Shown: positions 31,911 through 43,037, counted from the first letter of the stretch. The stretch is 64,000 bases of DNA from Cupriavidus sp. D384 (GCF_001652915.1 NZ_BBQI01000009.1:62001-126000), one strand, 5' to 3'. Notes: generated by a model from the letters alone, not told the origin. Translations and numbers: made by a program.

Positions 31911-32687
31911 TTAATGCGCCGACGCGCCGAGGTAGGCCTCGATCACGGCAGGATTGTTCTGGACTTCATGCGGCAGGCCCTGTGCGATGACCTTGCCGTA
32001 GTCCAGCACGGTCAGGCGGTTGCACAGGCCCATCACCAGTTTCACGTCGTGCTCGATCAGCAGGATGGTCTTGCCATCGTTCTTGATCTTTTCCAGCAGG
32101 CCGCGCAGTTCCACCTTCTCGGTGGCGTTCATGCCGGCCGCCGGTTCGTCCAGCGCCAGCAGCTTGGGCTCGGTCGCCAGCGCGCGGGCGATCTCCAGGC
32201 GGCGTTGGTGGCCGTACGACAGGTTCTTCGACGTGAAATTGGCGTACTTGCCAATGCCGACGTAGTCCAGCAGGTCGTGCGCCATGTCCTCGATGGCCTC
32301 TTCCTCCCGGCGCACCGAAGGCGGGCGGAACACGGCGCCGAACAGGCCGGCCTTGGTCCGCACGTGGCGGCCCACCATCACGTTCTCCAGCGCGGTCATG
32401 TCGCCGAACAGGCGAATGTTCTGGAACGTCCGCGCGATGCCGGTCTTGGCCACCTCATGCACGGCGGTCGGCTGGTACGGCTTGCCGCCCAGCACGAATT
32501 CGCCCGAATCGGGCGTATACAGGCCCGTGATCACGTTGAAGAACGTGGTCTTGCCGGCACCGTTCGGGCCGATCAGGCCATAGATCTCGCCGGGCTTGAT
32601 CTGCAGACCCACCTCGGACAGTGCCTGCAGGCCGCCGAAACGCTTGTTGACTCCCTGCACGGACAGGAGGAAATCGGAATTGCTCAT
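31911..32687 (-). CDS. livG: Branched-chain amino acid ABC transporter ATP-binding protein LivG
   Basis: A 258-residue ATPase with Walker A GPNGAGKT (40-47), LSYGHQRRLEIARAL as the ABC signature region, Walker B KLLALDEPAAGMN, and a C-terminal YLG motif, as in LivG. The start at 32687 is chosen because AGGAGG lies five bases upstream; an in-frame ATG at 32717 lacks this. 13 bp separate it from livM. Confidence 0.93.
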   Translation of the reverse strand: MSNSDFLLSVQGVNKRFGGLQALSEVGLQIKPGEIYGLIGPNGAGKTTFFNVITGLYTPDSGEFVLGGKPYQPTAVHEVAKTGIARTFQNIRLFGDMTALENVMVGRHVRTKAGLFGAVFRPPSVRREEEAIEDMAHDLLDYVGIGKYANFTSKNLSYGHQRRLEIARALATEPKLLALDEPAAGMNATEKVELRGLLEKIKNDGKTILLIEHDVKLVMGLCNRLTVLDYGKVIAQGLPHEVQNNPAVIEAYLGASAH

Positions 32688-32700
32688 GTTGTCCTCCTGT

Positions 32701-33855
<1,155 letters not shown>

Positions 33856-33868
33856 GGATTCTCTCCCC

Positions 33869-34804
33869 TCAGGCGCGGTCTGCGACACGTTCGCCCATGA
33901 TGCCGGACGGACGGAACACGAGCACGATGATCAGCACGATGAAGGCAAACACGTCCTGGTAGTTCGAACCGAACACGCCATTGGTGAGGTCGCCGATGTA
34001 GCCGGCGCCCAGCGCCTCGATCAGCCCCAGCAGCATGCCACCCACCATGGCACCCGCCAGGTTGCCGATGCCGCCCAGCACGGCGGCGGTGAACGCCTTC
34101 AGGCCGGGGATGAAGCCCATGTAGAAGTGGGCGTTGCCGTAGTTGGTGGCCATCATCACGCCAGCCAGCGCCGCCAGCGTGGCGCCGATCATGAACGTGG
34201 CCGAAATCACGAAGTTGGGATTCACGCCCATCAGGCCCGCCACCTTCTGGTTCTCGGCGGTGGCGCGCATGGCGCGGCCGAGCTTGGTGCGGTTCACCAG
34301 GGCCAGCAGGCCCGCCATGACCATCACGGCCAGGCCGATGATGACCATTTCCTTGCCGGTGATGGTGGCGCCGGTGGAGCCGATGTCGATCGGTTCCGAG
34401 GGCAGCAGTTGCGGGAAAGTGAGCGGGTTGCGCGACCAGATCAGCATCCCCATGGTCTGGAGGATGATCGAGACACCGATCGCGGTAATCAGCGGGGCCA
34501 GGCGCGGCGCATTGCGCAACGGCCGGTAAGCCACGCGTTCAATCGTATAGGCAAGCACTGCACAGACGGGCATGGCGATCAGCGTGGCGATCACCAGCGT
34601 CAGCCATTCGGGCAGGCCGGGGGCAAATTTCTGCAACCCCATGATTGCCGACAAAGCGGTCAGCGCGCCAATCATCAGGACGTCGCCGTGAGCGAAGTTG
34701 ATGATGCCCAGAATGCCGTAGACCATGGTGTAGCCCAGTGCGATCAGCGCATAGATGCTGCCGAGCACCAGACCGTTCACGATCTGCTGGATAAAGATAT
34801 CCAT
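33869..34804 (-). CDS. livH: Branched-chain amino acid ABC transporter permease LivH
   Basis: A 311-residue membrane protein with about eight segments. It opens with QQIVNGLVLGSIYALIALGYTMVYGI and IINFAHGDV, the LivH signature, and later has RAMRATAENQKVAGLMGVN, the ATPase-contact loop. AGGAG precedes the start. It lies 221 bp downstream of livK, and that gap contains an intrinsic terminator, so expression relative to the binding protein is probably reduced. Confidence 0.94.
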   Translation of the reverse strand: MDIFIQQIVNGLVLGSIYALIALGYTMVYGILGIINFAHGDVLMIGALTALSAIMGLQKFAPGLPEWLTLVIATLIAMPVCAVLAYTIERVAYRPLRNAPRLAPLITAIGVSIILQTMGMLIWSRNPLTFPQLLPSEPIDIGSTGATITGKEMVIIGLAVMVMAGLLALVNRTKLGRAMRATAENQKVAGLMGVNPNFVISATFMIGATLAALAGVMMATNYGNAHFYMGFIPGLKAFTAAVLGGIGNLAGAMVGGMLLGLIEALGAGYIGDLTNGVFGSNYQDVFAFIVLIIVLVFRPSGIMGERVADRA

Positions 34805-34965
34805 GAAAACTCCTGCTTCAGCCCCGCTCCGGCCGGCATGGTGTGGATGCCGCGGATGGGACGGTAATGTTGGATAGGTCGGGTAGGTTGGTAATCAGTT
34901 TTGCTGGTGTGCTGCCCGCCCTGTTCCACCCATGGTAAGGATGCTCATAACACGTTGGCGAGACT

Positions 34966-35003
34966 AAAAAGAACGGCACCGCAATGTACTCACGGTGCCG
35001 TTC
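34966..35003 (-). terminator. Intrinsic terminator between livK and livH
   Basis: GAACGGCACCG (34971-34981) and CGGTGCCGTTC (34993-35003) pair perfectly over 11 bp. On the minus strand the stem is followed by TTTTT (complement of 34966-34970). It would end most transcripts after livK and let a fraction continue into livHMGF. Confidence 0.85.
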
Positions 35004-35025
35004 GTCTGGGACGGTAAGCCCCGGA

Positions 35026-36234
35026 TTACATCTTCACGACGTCGAGGACGGACTTCTTCTTGTCCTTGTACTCATACAGCGTGATGGTGCCTTCCTTCAT
35101 GTCGCCCTTCTCGTCGAAGGCGATGTTGCCGATCACGCCCTTGTAGTTCGTCTTGGGCATTTCGGCCAGGATGGCAGCCGGTTCGGTCGAGTTGGCGCGC
35201 TTCATCGCGTCCACGATCACCATGACGGCGTCATAGGTGAACGGTGCGTAGATCTGCACCGGCGAGTTGAAACGAGCCTGGTAGCGCTTCTCGAAATCGG
35301 CGCCGGTTTCCATCTTCGACAGGGCCAGGCCGGCTTCCGAGCAGATGATGTTGCTTACTGCGTCGCCCGCCAGTTCGGCCACCTTGTCGGTACAGACGCC
35401 GTCGCCGCCAACGATCTTGGACGTGATGCCCAGTTCCTTGGCCTGCTTGGCGAACGGGCCGCCGGTGGCGTCCATGCCGCCGTACATGATCACGTCAGGC
35501 TTCTTGCCCTTGATCTTGGTCAGAATGGCCTTGAAGTCGGTGGCCTTGTCGTTGGTGGCTTCACGTGCCACCACGTTCACGCCTGCCGCCTTGGCGGTCT
35601 TCTCGAACTCGTCGGCCAGACCCTTGCCGTAGGCGGTGGCGTCGTCGACGATCGCCACGCTCTTGGCGTGCAGGCTCTTGGCGGCGTAGTTGGCCAGTGC
35701 CGGACCCTGCTGGGCATCGGTAGCCACCACACGGTAAGTGGTCTTGAAGCCTTGCTTCGTGTAGTCGGGGTTGGTCGACGACGGCGAGATCTGCGTGATG
35801 CCGGCGTCGCTGTAGATCTTCGAGGCCGGGATCGACACACCCGAGTTCAGGTGACCGACCACGGCCACCACGTGTGCGTCCACCAGCTTCTGGGCCACGG
35901 CGGTGCCGGTCTTCGGATCGGCGGCGTCATCTTCGCCCACCAGTTCGAGCTTGATCTTCTTGCCGCCGATCTCCAGACCGGTCTTGTTCACTTCCTCGAC
36001 GGCCAGGCGGGCGCCGTTTTCGTTGTCCTTGCCAAGGTGGGCAATGCCGCCCGTCAGCGGCGCGGCGTGGCCGATCTTGACGACGGTTTCACCACCACCG
36101 GCTGCGGCGGGGGCCGCGGCGGCCGCCGGTGCAGATGCTGCCGCATCGGCCGGCTTTTCTTCCTTCTTGCCACATGCAGCGACCAGCGCCACAGCGGCCG
36201 CGATCGGCAGAATCTTGGCAAACGTGAATTGCAT
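35026..36234 (-). CDS. livK: Branched-chain amino acid ABC transporter substrate-binding lipoprotein LivK
   Basis: A 402-residue binding protein of the leucine/isoleucine/valine family (VKIGHAAPLTGGIAHLGKDNENGARLAVEEVN). The start at 36234 has AGGAG seven bases upstream. The signal peptide ends VALVAAC with Cys21, a lipobox, and is followed by an Ala/Pro-rich linker of about 30 residues. It is therefore probably a membrane-anchored lipoprotein rather than a free periplasmic protein. It heads the leftward livKHMGF cluster. Confidence 0.92.
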   Translation of the reverse strand: MQFTFAKILPIAAAVALVAACGKKEEKPADAAASAPAAAAAPAAAGGGETVVKIGHAAPLTGGIAHLGKDNENGARLAVEEVNKTGLEIGGKKIKLELVGEDDAADPKTGTAVAQKLVDAHVVAVVGHLNSGVSIPASKIYSDAGITQISPSSTNPDYTKQGFKTTYRVVATDAQQGPALANYAAKSLHAKSVAIVDDATAYGKGLADEFEKTAKAAGVNVVAREATNDKATDFKAILTKIKGKKPDVIMYGGMDATGGPFAKQAKELGITSKIVGGDGVCTDKVAELAGDAVSNIICSEAGLALSKMETGADFEKRYQARFNSPVQIYAPFTYDAVMVIVDAMKRANSTEPAAILAEMPKTNYKGVIGNIAFDEKGDMKEGTITLYEYKDKKKSVLDVVKM

Positions 36235-36310
36235 GAGTGATCTCCTAGGATTCACAAAAACAGGGAAATACTACGCCTCCCGGACGTATTCCCTGGACCG
36301 CCTTTGTTTA

Positions 36311-36359
36311 GTTTCAATTTGAAACGCGCGCATTGTATCCCCTTTCTTTGCGGATGCAA
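36311..36359 (-). promoter_or_regulatory. livK promoter with an operator-like palindrome at the start site
   Basis: On the minus strand TTGCAT (36354-36359) and TACAAT (36332-36337) are 16 bp apart. Six bases beyond the -10 lies GTTTCA-ATT-TGAAAC (36311-36325), a perfect inverted repeat covering about +1 to +15, as expected for a repressor or leucine-responsive site. The regulator is unidentified. Confidence 0.65.
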
Positions 36360-36830
36360 TACGCGACGCAACAACCTGAACCATTTACCCGCCATTTGAG
36401 CTAGGGAATTTCCCCAATGCACAGATTGGGGCAATCTCCGCCCATTTGGCAGACCCGTCTCCTTCCCTTTCAAGAATCATGCCTGCAGCGCCTGAGGCGC
36501 CGCACAGGCCACGAAACAAGCCGTCCCGGCGCCACCTATAATGCCCCGGTATTAATTAGGCATTTCATTCGAATTAACAGCCGCTTGCTCTAATGTGCAG
36601 AATGTAGCGCCGCACCATAATAGGGAAAACCCCATTCCCCGGGATTACCCTGATATTGTCTGGGTGTGCGGACAGGTACCACGGGATAATCGCGCCAAAT
36701 AAGGCTTTGCACGATGAAAGCCGTTTTGCAATGTATTGAAGAAGATACTGACGCGCGCACCAGTGCAGTGCAGCAGGGTGGGCGACCGCGAGGCAGCGCA
36801 AGCGGCCGGGCGCCATGTGGAGGAGGTGCC
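36360..36830. other. Gene-free intergenic region between livK promoter and ispH terminator
   Basis: No reading frame here looks like a protein. Positions 36537-36740 are more AT-rich than the surroundings and hold TATAAT (36537-36542) without a convincing -35 partner. An unrecognised small RNA is possible but nothing positive supports it. Confidence 0.5.
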
Positions 36831-36868
36831 CCAAAAGCAAACGCCGCTGGCGGCAGGCCAGCGGCGTT
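36831..36868 (-). terminator. Intrinsic terminator of the fkpB-ispH unit
   Basis: AACGCCGCTGGC (36840-36851) and GCCAGCGGCGTT (36857-36868) pair perfectly over 12 bp with a 5-base loop; on the minus strand TTGCTTTTGG follows. Confidence 0.85.
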
Positions 36869-36901
36869 CGGAAATTCAGGGAGCAGGCAGGGTCGTCAGG
36901 A

Positions 36902-37888
36902 CTAGACCGACACGCTCGCCAGGCCGCGCGGCAGCGGGAACGACATGTTCTCTTCCACGCCTTCCAGCGCACGCACGCTCCTGACGCCAAACGTGCGCAG
37001 GCGTTCGACGATGGCCTGCGCCAGCGCCTCAGGCGCCGACGCACCGGCGGTCAGGCCGATACGGCGCTTGCCGGCTACCCATTCGGGCTTGAGCTGCTCG
37101 GGGTCATCCACCATGTAGGCCGGCACGCCCAGGCGATCCGCCAGTTCGCGCAGGCGGTTCGAGTTCGAGCTGTTCGGGCTGCCCACCACGATCACCACCT
37201 CCACCTGGGGCACCATGAACTTCACGGCGTCCTGGCGGTTCTGCGTGGCATAGCAGATGTCCTGCTTCTTGGGCTCGCGGATCTGCGGGAAGCGCGACTT
37301 GAGCGCGGACACGATCTCGGCCGTCTCGTCCACCGACAGCGTGGTCTGCGTGACATAGGCCAGTTGCGCCGGATTGCTCACCACCAGGCGGTTGACGTCG
37401 TCGACCGACTCCACCAGCAGCATGCCCTGCTCGGACTGACCCATCGTGCCTTCCACCTCGGGGTGACCCTTGTGGCCGATCATGATGATCTCGCAGCCTT
37501 CGGCGCGCATCTTGCCCACTTCCACGTGGACCTTGGTCACCAGCGGGCAGGTGGCATCGAACACGGTCAGGCCGCGGCGCGTGGCATCGGCACGCACTTC
37601 CTTCGACACGCCGTGCGCGCTGAAGATGACGGTCGAACCGGCTGGCACTTCCTCCAGTTCGTCAATGAAGATCGCGCCCTTCTTGCGCAGGTCGGCCACC
37701 ACATAGGCGTTGTGCACGATCTCGTGACGCACGTAGATCGGCGCGCCAAACCGCGACAGCGCGCGTTCGACGATTTCGATGGCGCGGTCCACGCCGGCGC
37801 AGAAGCCGCGCGGCTGCGCCATCAGGATTTCGGCGTCGGCAGAGGTAGTGAGTTCGGTCATGCTGCGTTCCATCGCCACGGCGGACAT
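36902..37888 (-). CDS. ispH: 4-hydroxy-3-methylbut-2-enyl diphosphate reductase IspH
   Basis: A 328-residue iron-sulfur enzyme, last step of the MEP isoprenoid pathway, producing IPP and DMAPP. The three cluster ligands are visible: Cys30 (GFCAGVDRA), Cys114 (FDATCPLV) and Cys212 (ICYATQNRQ). [10 protein letters not shown] carries the substrate-binding Ser/Asn set. The start at 37888 overlaps the fkpB stop by one base (TGATG); in-frame ATGs at 37873 and 37861 are alternatives, and none has a strong ribosome-binding site. The C-terminus ends in a short SVSV tail after the conserved SFPLPRGL. Confidence 0.95.
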   Translation of the reverse strand: MSAVAMERSMTELTTSADAEILMAQPRGFCAGVDRAIEIVERALSRFGAPIYVRHEIVHNAYVVADLRKKGAIFIDELEEVPAGSTVIFSAHGVSKEVRADATRRGLTVFDATCPLVTKVHVEVGKMRAEGCEIIMIGHKGHPEVEGTMGQSEQGMLLVESVDDVNRLVVSNPAQLAYVTQTTLSVDETAEIVSALKSRFPQIREPKKQDICYATQNRQDAVKFMVPQVEVVIVVGSPNSSNSNRLRELADRLGVPAYMVDDPEQLKPEWVAGKRRIGLTAGASAPEALAQAIVERLRTFGVRSVRALEGVEENMSFPLPRGLASVSV

Positions 37889-38379
37889 CAGAGAATTCCG
37901 ATCAGCTGGACGTCGAACAAGATCGTCTGTCCGGCCAGCGGGTGGTTGAAATCGAAGAGCGCCGCGGTTGCGCCGTATTCCTTCAGCACGCCGGCGTACT
38001 TGCCGCCGCCAGGCGCATTGAATTCGACGAGATCGCCGGGCGTGTATTCCTCTTCGAACGAGCTGTTCTCGCGCAGCGTGGCCAGCGAGACCCACTGCAG
38101 CAGTTCAGGGTTGCGCGGTCCGAACGCGTGTTCGGCTTCCAGGCGGTATGTGGTGCGGTCGCCCTCGGGCATGCCCAGCAGGGCCTGCTCCAGCGTGGGG
38201 GCGAGCTGACCCTGGCCCAGCAGCAGCGTGGCGGGCTTTTCCTCGAACGTGCTCACCACTTCGGTGCCATTCTCGAGGGCGATACTGTAATGAAGCGTCA
38301 GGAAGGAATCGGCCTGGACGGTCTTGCGGGCGGACGCGCCACCAGCGGCGGGCTGCGCCGAAGAAGTTTGCAAAGTCAT
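37888..38379 (-). CDS. fkpB: FKBP-type peptidyl-prolyl isomerase (SlpA/FkpB-like)
   Basis: An FKBP/SlyD-type isomerase of about 163 residues. [16 protein letters not shown] and [23 protein letters not shown] form the FKBP core; the insert region [19 protein letters not shown] and [19 protein letters not shown] match the IF-domain/FkpB pattern. It folds proline-containing proteins in the cytoplasm. The start is uncertain: 38379 (MTLQTSSAQ) lies nearest the domain, but 38406 and 38424 are also open and none has a clear ribosome-binding site. Pairing with ispH is conserved in many proteobacteria. Confidence 0.87.
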   Translation of the reverse strand: MTLQTSSAQPAAGGASARKTVQADSFLTLHYSIALENGTEVVSTFEEKPATLLLGQGQLAPTLEQALLGMPEGDRTTYRLEAEHAFGPRNPELLQWVSLATLRENSSFEEEYTPGDLVEFNAPGGGKYAGVLKEYGATAALFDFNHPLAGQTILFDVQLIGIL

Positions 38380-38635
38380 GGGAGTCAACCGGTCAACAGC
38401 CGCCATTGTATGCGACTGGGACATCCGCCGCCGGGTCCGGCCGCGCCCGCGTGTCGGAAATCCACTAAGTCTGCCCGCCATCACCGGACTGGACACGCCG
38501 CCCTGCCCCCATTACAGTGTGGCCCGCACCGCGTTTGTGCGCGGTGCATCCAAAGCAGGACCGGTTTCCATACGTCACGCCACGTGACGCAGGCGGCACG
38601 GCGCAACAGCCCACTTCCGAATCTGTCGGAAGGCA
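38380..38635. other. Gene-free region with stacked inverted repeats upstream of rpmB
   Basis: No gene is apparent between fkpB and the rpmB promoter. Three inverted repeats follow one another: GCACCGCG-TTTGTG-CGCGGTGC (38526-38547), CGTCACG-CCA-CGTGACG (38573-38589) and CTTCCGA-ATCTG-TCGGAAG (38614-38632), the last three bases before the -35 box. Confidence 0.55.
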
Positions 38636-38665
38636 TTGATTCGTCGCCCGATTCCGGTCTATAAT
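38636..38665 (+). promoter_or_regulatory. Promoter of rpmB-rpmG
   Basis: TTGATT (38636-38641) and consensus TATAAT (38660-38665) are 18 bp apart, about 100 bp upstream of rpmB. Confidence 0.75.
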
Positions 38666-38765
38666 GCTCGTTTCGCTGAAGTACCAATCCGCTGCAGTCC
38701 GGGCCCGCGCGCCTTTTGTTGATCTGTTGCGAACATTGTCCACGAATAAGATTTAGGAGTGCTTC

Positions 38766-38999
38766 ATGGCACGCGTCTGTCAAGTGACCGGGAAAGCGCC
38801 GATGGTCGGCAACAACGTTTCCCACGCAAACAACAAGACCAAGCGCCGTTTTCTGCCCAATCTGCAGAACCGCCGCTTCTTCGTTGAATCGGAAAACCGC
38901 TGGGTGAGCCTGCGCGTCTCGAACGCCGGTCTGCGCCTGATCGACAAGAAAGGCATCGACGCCGTGCTCGCAGATCTGCGCGCACGCGGCGAAGTCTAA
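38766..38999 (+). CDS. rpmB: 50S ribosomal protein L28
   Basis: A 77-residue protein beginning [29 protein letters not shown], the standard L28 N-terminus, ending LRARGEV. It lacks the CxxC zinc pairs of the zinc-binding form, so it is the zinc-independent version. AGGAG precedes the ATG. It is cotranscribed with rpmG, 13 bp downstream. Confidence 0.98.
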
Positions 39000-39012
39000 T
39001 AAGGAGTAAATC

Positions 39013-39183
39013 ATGGCCAGCAAAGGCGGACGCGACAAGATCAAGCTGGAATCGACCGCGGGTACCGGTCATTTCTACACGACCACCAAGAACAAGCGCA
39101 CCATGCCGGAAAAGATGGAGATCTCGAAGTTCGATCCCATCGCCCGCAAGCACGTGCCTTACAAGGAAACCAAGATCAAGTAA
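39013..39183 (+). CDS. rpmG: 50S ribosomal protein L33
   Basis: A 56-residue protein: [19 protein letters not shown] at the N-terminus, then [18 protein letters not shown] and KKDP-like [17 protein letters not shown] at the C-terminus. This is the complete L33 family length, in the zinc-independent form without CxxC. AAGGAG sits upstream, followed by TAAATC before the ATG. An intrinsic terminator follows 21 bp after the stop. Confidence 0.98.
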   Translation: MASKGGRDKIKLESTAGTGHFYTTTKNKRTMPEKMEISKFDPIARKHVPYKETKIK

Positions 39184-39204
39184 TTGATCCCTGGTCTTCA
39201 GCCG

Positions 39205-39231
39205 AAAGCCCCGCCTCGCGGGGCTTTTTGC
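39205..39231 (+). terminator. Intrinsic terminator of rpmB-rpmG
   Basis: AAAGCCCCGC (39205-39214) and GCGGGGCTTT (39218-39227) pair perfectly around CTC and run into TTTTTG. Confidence 0.93.
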
Positions 39232-39393
39232 TTTGGGGTGCCGCACGCGATTGCCGGCGTTGTGGCGTCAACGGCGCCGCAACCCGCCAACCCTTGTCAG
39301 ACAAGGGAAAGATGTCAGTTTCGTGGCAAGCCGGTGTAGACTTGCCAGCTTTCCCCCATCACGCTTTCGCCCCAGAAGCGATCCCCCTGCACC

Positions 39394-41007
39394 ATGAACT
39401 TCGATGTCGCGATTGTCGGCAGCGGTCTGGCCGGCCTTACCGTCGCGCTGCAGCTGGCCGACACCCACCGGGTTGTCATCCTCAGCAAGCGTGCCATGAC
39501 AACGGGGGCCAGCGACTGGGCACAGGGCGGCATCGCGGCGGTGCTCGACTCCGGTGACAGCCACGACGAACACACGCAGGACACGCTCGTCGCCGGTGCG
39601 GGACTCTGCGACGAGGAAGCAACGCGCTTCATCGTGGAGCACGGACGCGAGGCCATCCAATGGCTGATCGATCGCGGCGTGCCTTTCACGCGCGACGACC
39701 AGGCCGAACTGGGCTTCCACCTGACGCGGGAAGGGGGCCATAGCCGCCGCCGGATCATCCACGCAGCCGACGCCACGGGCCACGCCGTGGTGACCACGCT
39801 GGCCGAGCAGGCGCGCAAGCATCCGAACATCACCATCCTGGAAGACCAGTTCGCGATCGACCTGATCACGTCGGCCAAGCTGGGACTGCCGGGCAACCGC
39901 TGCTACGGCCTCTACGTGCTGGACGTGGCCACCGATGAAGTGCGCACCATCACGGCCACGCACACGGTGCTGGCGGCCGGCGGAGCGGGCAAGGTCTATC
40001 TCTATACGACCAATCCCGACACGGCCACCGGCGACGGCATCGCCATGGCCTGGCGCGCGGGCTGCCGCGTGTCGAACATGGAATTCATCCAGTTTCATCC
40101 GACCTGCCTGTATCACCCCTACGCCAAGTCGTTCCTGATCTCCGAGGCCGTGCGCGGCGAAGGCGGCTTGCTGAAGCTGCCCGACGGCACCCGCTTCATG
40201 CCCGAGCACGACGAGCGCGCCGAATTGGCGCCGCGCGACGTGGTGGCCCGCGCCATCGACTTCGAAATGAAGAAGCGCGGCCTCGACTGCGTCTATCTCG
40301 ATATCACGCACCAGCCCGAGTCGTTCCTGAAGGAACACTTCCCCACCATCCACGCACGCTGCCTGGAACTGGGCATCGACATTGCGCGCGAGCCGATTCC
40401 CGTGGTGCCGGCTGCGCACTACACCTGCGGCGGCGTGGTCACCGACACCGCTGGCCGCACCGATATCGGCAACCTCTATGCGGTAGGGGAAACCGGTTGC
40501 ACCGGCCTGCATGGCGCCAACCGGCTGGCATCGAATTCGCTGCTCGAATGCATGGTGATCGGCCAGGCCGCCGCCTCGGACATCGCCTCGCAGGGCAAGT
40601 CCGGCGCGCCCGATATCCCGCTACCGGCCTGGGACGAAAGCCGGGTCTCGGACGCAGATGAGGAAGTGGTGGTGTCGCACAACTGGGACGAACTGCGCCG
40701 CATGATGTGGAACTACGTGGGTATCGTGCGCACCGACAAGCGCCTGGAGCGCGCGCAGCACCGCATCGGCCTGCTGCGCGAGGAGATTGCCGAGTACTAC
40801 GCGAACTTCCGCGTCACGCGCGACCTGTTGGAACTGCGTAACCTGGTGGAAGTGGCGTCGCTGATCGTGGATGGCGCGTACTCGCGCCACGAGAGCCGCG
40901 GGCTGCACTACAGCCGCGACTACCCGGAAACCCTGCCGAAGGCGCTGCCCACGGTGCTGCAGCCCGAGACGGGCCGGGCGGCCCGCCATCGTCAGCACAG
41001 GCGCTGA
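39394..41007 (+). CDS. nadB: L-aspartate oxidase NadB
   Basis: A 537-residue flavoprotein. The FAD motif GSGLAG is at residues 9-14, [16 protein letters not shown] is the second FAD segment, and [10 protein letters not shown] and [15 protein letters not shown] belong to the succinate dehydrogenase/aspartate oxidase fold. It oxidises aspartate to iminoaspartate for quinolinate formation. It converges on nadA-nadC with 15 bp between stops, so the three de novo NAD genes are together but in two transcripts. A small hairpin, CCCTTG-TCAGA-CAAGGG, lies in the upstream leader (39291-39307). Confidence 0.96.
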   Translation: MNFDVAIVGSGLAGLTVALQLADTHRVVILSKRAMTTGASDWAQGGIAAVLDSGDSHDEHTQDTLVAGAGLCDEEATRFIVEHGREAIQWLIDRGVPFTRDDQAELGFHLTREGGHSRRRIIHAADATGHAVVTTLAEQARKHPNITILEDQFAIDLITSAKLGLPGNRCYGLYVLDVATDEVRTITATHTVLAAGGAGKVYLYTTNPDTATGDGIAMAWRAGCRVSNMEFIQFHPTCLYHPYAKSFLISEAVRGEGGLLKLPDGTRFMPEHDERAELAPRDVVARAIDFEMKKRGLDCVYLDITHQPESFLKEHFPTIHARCLELGIDIAREPIPVVPAAHYTCGGVVTDTAGRTDIGNLYAVGETGCTGLHGANRLASNSLLECMVIGQAAASDIASQGKSGAPDIPLPAWDESRVSDADEEVVVSHNWDELRRMMWNYVGIVRTDKRLERAQHRIGLLREEIAEYYANFRVTRDLLELRNLVEVASLIVDGAYSRHESRGLHYSRDYPETLPKALPTVLQPETGRAARHRQHRR

Positions 41008-41022
41008 CGTCCGGGCCGGGGC

Positions 41023-41886
41023 TTAGCCGATGATGCGCAGCGAGTAGTCGGTCGCGCGCACATCCTTGGTGAGCGCGCCCACCGAGATGCGGTCGACGCC
41101 GGTTTCGGCGAACCTGCGGATCGTCTCGTAGTTCACGCCACCGGAAACCTCCAGCAACGCGCGGTCGTGGTTCAGCGCCACGGCTTCGCGCATCATCTCC
41201 AGCGTGAAGTTGTCGATCAGCACCGATTTCGCGCCAGCGGCCAGCGCTTCTTCAAGTTCGGCAATCGACTCCACCTCGATCTGGATCGATGCCTCGGTAC
41301 GCAGCGCCAGCGCGGCCTCCATCGCCGCCGTGATACTGCCTGCGGCCGCGATGTGGTTTTCCTTGATCAGGATGCCGTCGTACAGCGCCAGTCGCTGGTT
41401 CTCGCCACCACCAATCTTCACCGCGTACTTCTGCGCCAGCCGCAGTCCCGGCAACGTCTTGCGCGTATCGAGCACGCGTGCGCGCGTATCGGCGATCAGA
41501 TCGGCATAGCGACGCGTGGCCGTCGCCACGCCTGACAGCATCTGCAGGAAATTCAGCGACGGACGCTCGGCGGTCAGCAGCGCGCGGGCCGGGCCCGTGA
41601 TCTCGCACACCACATCGTCGGGCGCCATGCGCGCGCCTTCTTCCTTAAGCCAAGTCACCTGCAGGCGCTCGTCCACGGCCTTCATGCAGGCCTCGAACCA
41701 CGGGCGCCCGCACAACACGGCCGCTTCGCGCACGATCACGCGCGCATGCACCGGCTTGTCGGCCGGCACCAGCAGGCCGGTCAGGTCGCCAGTGCCCACA
41801 TCCTCGGCAATGGCGGCCTGCACATTGGCCCGAAGCGCAGACTGGAGCGCCGCACCGTAACTATCGAAGATCGGGTTCACGCTCAT
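41023..41886 (-). CDS. nadC: Nicotinate-nucleotide pyrophosphorylase NadC
   Basis: A 287-residue quinolinate phosphoribosyltransferase with [10 protein letters not shown] near the N-terminus, [26 protein letters not shown] as the substrate-binding core, and [20 protein letters not shown] near the C-terminus. It converts quinolinate and PRPP to nicotinate mononucleotide. The start overlaps the nadA stop by four bases. Confidence 0.96.
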   Translation of the reverse strand: MSVNPIFDSYGAALQSALRANVQAAIAEDVGTGDLTGLLVPADKPVHARVIVREAAVLCGRPWFEACMKAVDERLQVTWLKEEGARMAPDDVVCEITGPARALLTAERPSLNFLQMLSGVATATRRYADLIADTRARVLDTRKTLPGLRLAQKYAVKIGGGENQRLALYDGILIKENHIAAAGSITAAMEAALALRTEASIQIEVESIAELEEALAAGAKSVLIDNFTLEMMREAVALNHDRALLEVSGGVNYETIRRFAETGVDRISVGALTKDVRATDYSLRIIG

Positions 41887-43037
41887 GCCGGGCCCACTCC
41901 CTGGAACAGCGCCGCCTCTTTGGCGAGATCGGCAGCGGGACGCACATTGGCCTTCTGCTGCGCGGCGAAATCGAGCATGCGGTTGATGCAGGTGACGGCA
42001 CGCTTGCCGATATCGGCATCGACGTGGATCTCATTGCGACCGGTCTCTAGCACTTCAGCCAGATTGGTCAGCGCATTCATCGCCATCCACGGGCAGTGCG
42101 CGCAGCTCTTGCAGGTGGCGCTGTTGCCTGCGGTCGGGGCCTCGATAAACATCTTGCCCGGCGCGGCCATGCGCATCTTGTGCAGGATGCCGTTGTCGGT
42201 TGCCACGATGAATTCGTTGGCATCGAGCTGCTGGGCCGCGGCAATCAGCTGGCTCGTGGAGCCCACCACATCGGCCTGCGCCACCACGTTGGCAGGCGAC
42301 TCCGGATGGACCAGGATCTTGGCCTTCGGGTGTTCGCGGCGCAACAGGTCGAGTTCGACGCCCTTGAACTCGTCATGCACCAGGCACGAGCCCTGCCACA
42401 GCAGCATGTCGGCGCCCGTCTGCTGCTGGATGTAGCTGCCCAGGTGCTTGTCGGGTGCCCACAGGATCTTTTCGCCGCGTGCGTGCAGATGCTCGACGAT
42501 CTTCAGGCCGATGCTCGACGTCACCATCCAGTCGGCACGGGCCTTCACGGCGGCACTGGTGTTGGCGTAGACCACCACGGTGCGATCCGGATGCGCGTCG
42601 CAGAAAGCGGCAAATTCGTCGGCCGGGCAGCCCAGATCCAGCGAGCACGTGGCGTCGAGATCCGGCATCAGGATGGTCTTTTCGGGGCTCAGGATCTTGG
42701 CCGTCTCGCCCATGAAGCGCACGCCGGCCACGACCAGCGTCTGGGCCTGGTGATGGCGGCCGAAGCGGGCCATCTCCAGGGAATCGGACACGCAGCCGCC
42801 GGTTTCCTCGGCCAGGTCCTGCAGGTCGGCGTCTACGTAATAGTGCGCCACGAGCACCGCGTTGCGCTCCTTGAGCAGCTTGCGGATCCGGTCCTTGAGC
42901 GCGCTGCGCTCGTCCGGTGTCAGCGCCGGGGGCACCTTGGCCCAGGCGTGGGCCACGCAGCTGCTGCCGGCGGCGTTGTCGGCATCCGCCAGGTTCGGCT
43001 TTTCGAACTCGACGGTCTTGATCGATTGTGGGGTCAT
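41883..43037 (-). CDS. nadA: Quinolinate synthase NadA
   Basis: A 384-residue iron-sulfur enzyme. Candidate cluster cysteines lie in SDSLEMA-flanked and [12 protein letters not shown] segments, in [11 protein letters not shown], and in [10 protein letters not shown] near the C-terminus; the family uses three. It condenses iminoaspartate with dihydroxyacetone phosphate. The ATG at 43037 has GAGGAG ten bases upstream and is preferred over upstream in-frame ATG 43100, which would add a 21-residue Arg-rich extension. Confidence 0.95.
   Translation of the reverse strand: MTPQSIKTVEFEKPNLADADNAAGSSCVAHAWAKVPPALTPDERSALKDRIRKLLKERNAVLVAHYYVDADLQDLAEETGGCVSDSLEMARFGRHHQAQTLVVAGVRFMGETAKILSPEKTILMPDLDATCSLDLGCPADEFAAFCDAHPDRTVVVYANTSAAVKARADWMVTSSIGLKIVEHLHARGEKILWAPDKHLGSYIQQQTGADMLLWQGSCLVHDEFKGVELDLLRREHPKAKILVHPESPANVVAQADVVGSTSQLIAAAQQLDANEFIVATDNGILHKMRMAAPGKMFIEAPTAGNSATCKSCAHCPWMAMNALTNLAEVLETGRNEIHVDADIGKRAVTCINRMLDFAAQQKANVRPAADLAKEAALFQGVGPA

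Noticed and set aside
36574-37044. Minus-strand frame of 156 codons over the ispH end and intergenic region
   Set aside because: Arg/Cys/Ser-rich with no recognised motif, and it covers the ispH terminator.
38764-39246. Minus-strand frame of 160 codons opposite rpmB/rpmG
   Set aside because: Antisense shadow of two clear ribosomal protein genes. A radC gene, sometimes found next to rpmB, was looked for and not seen.
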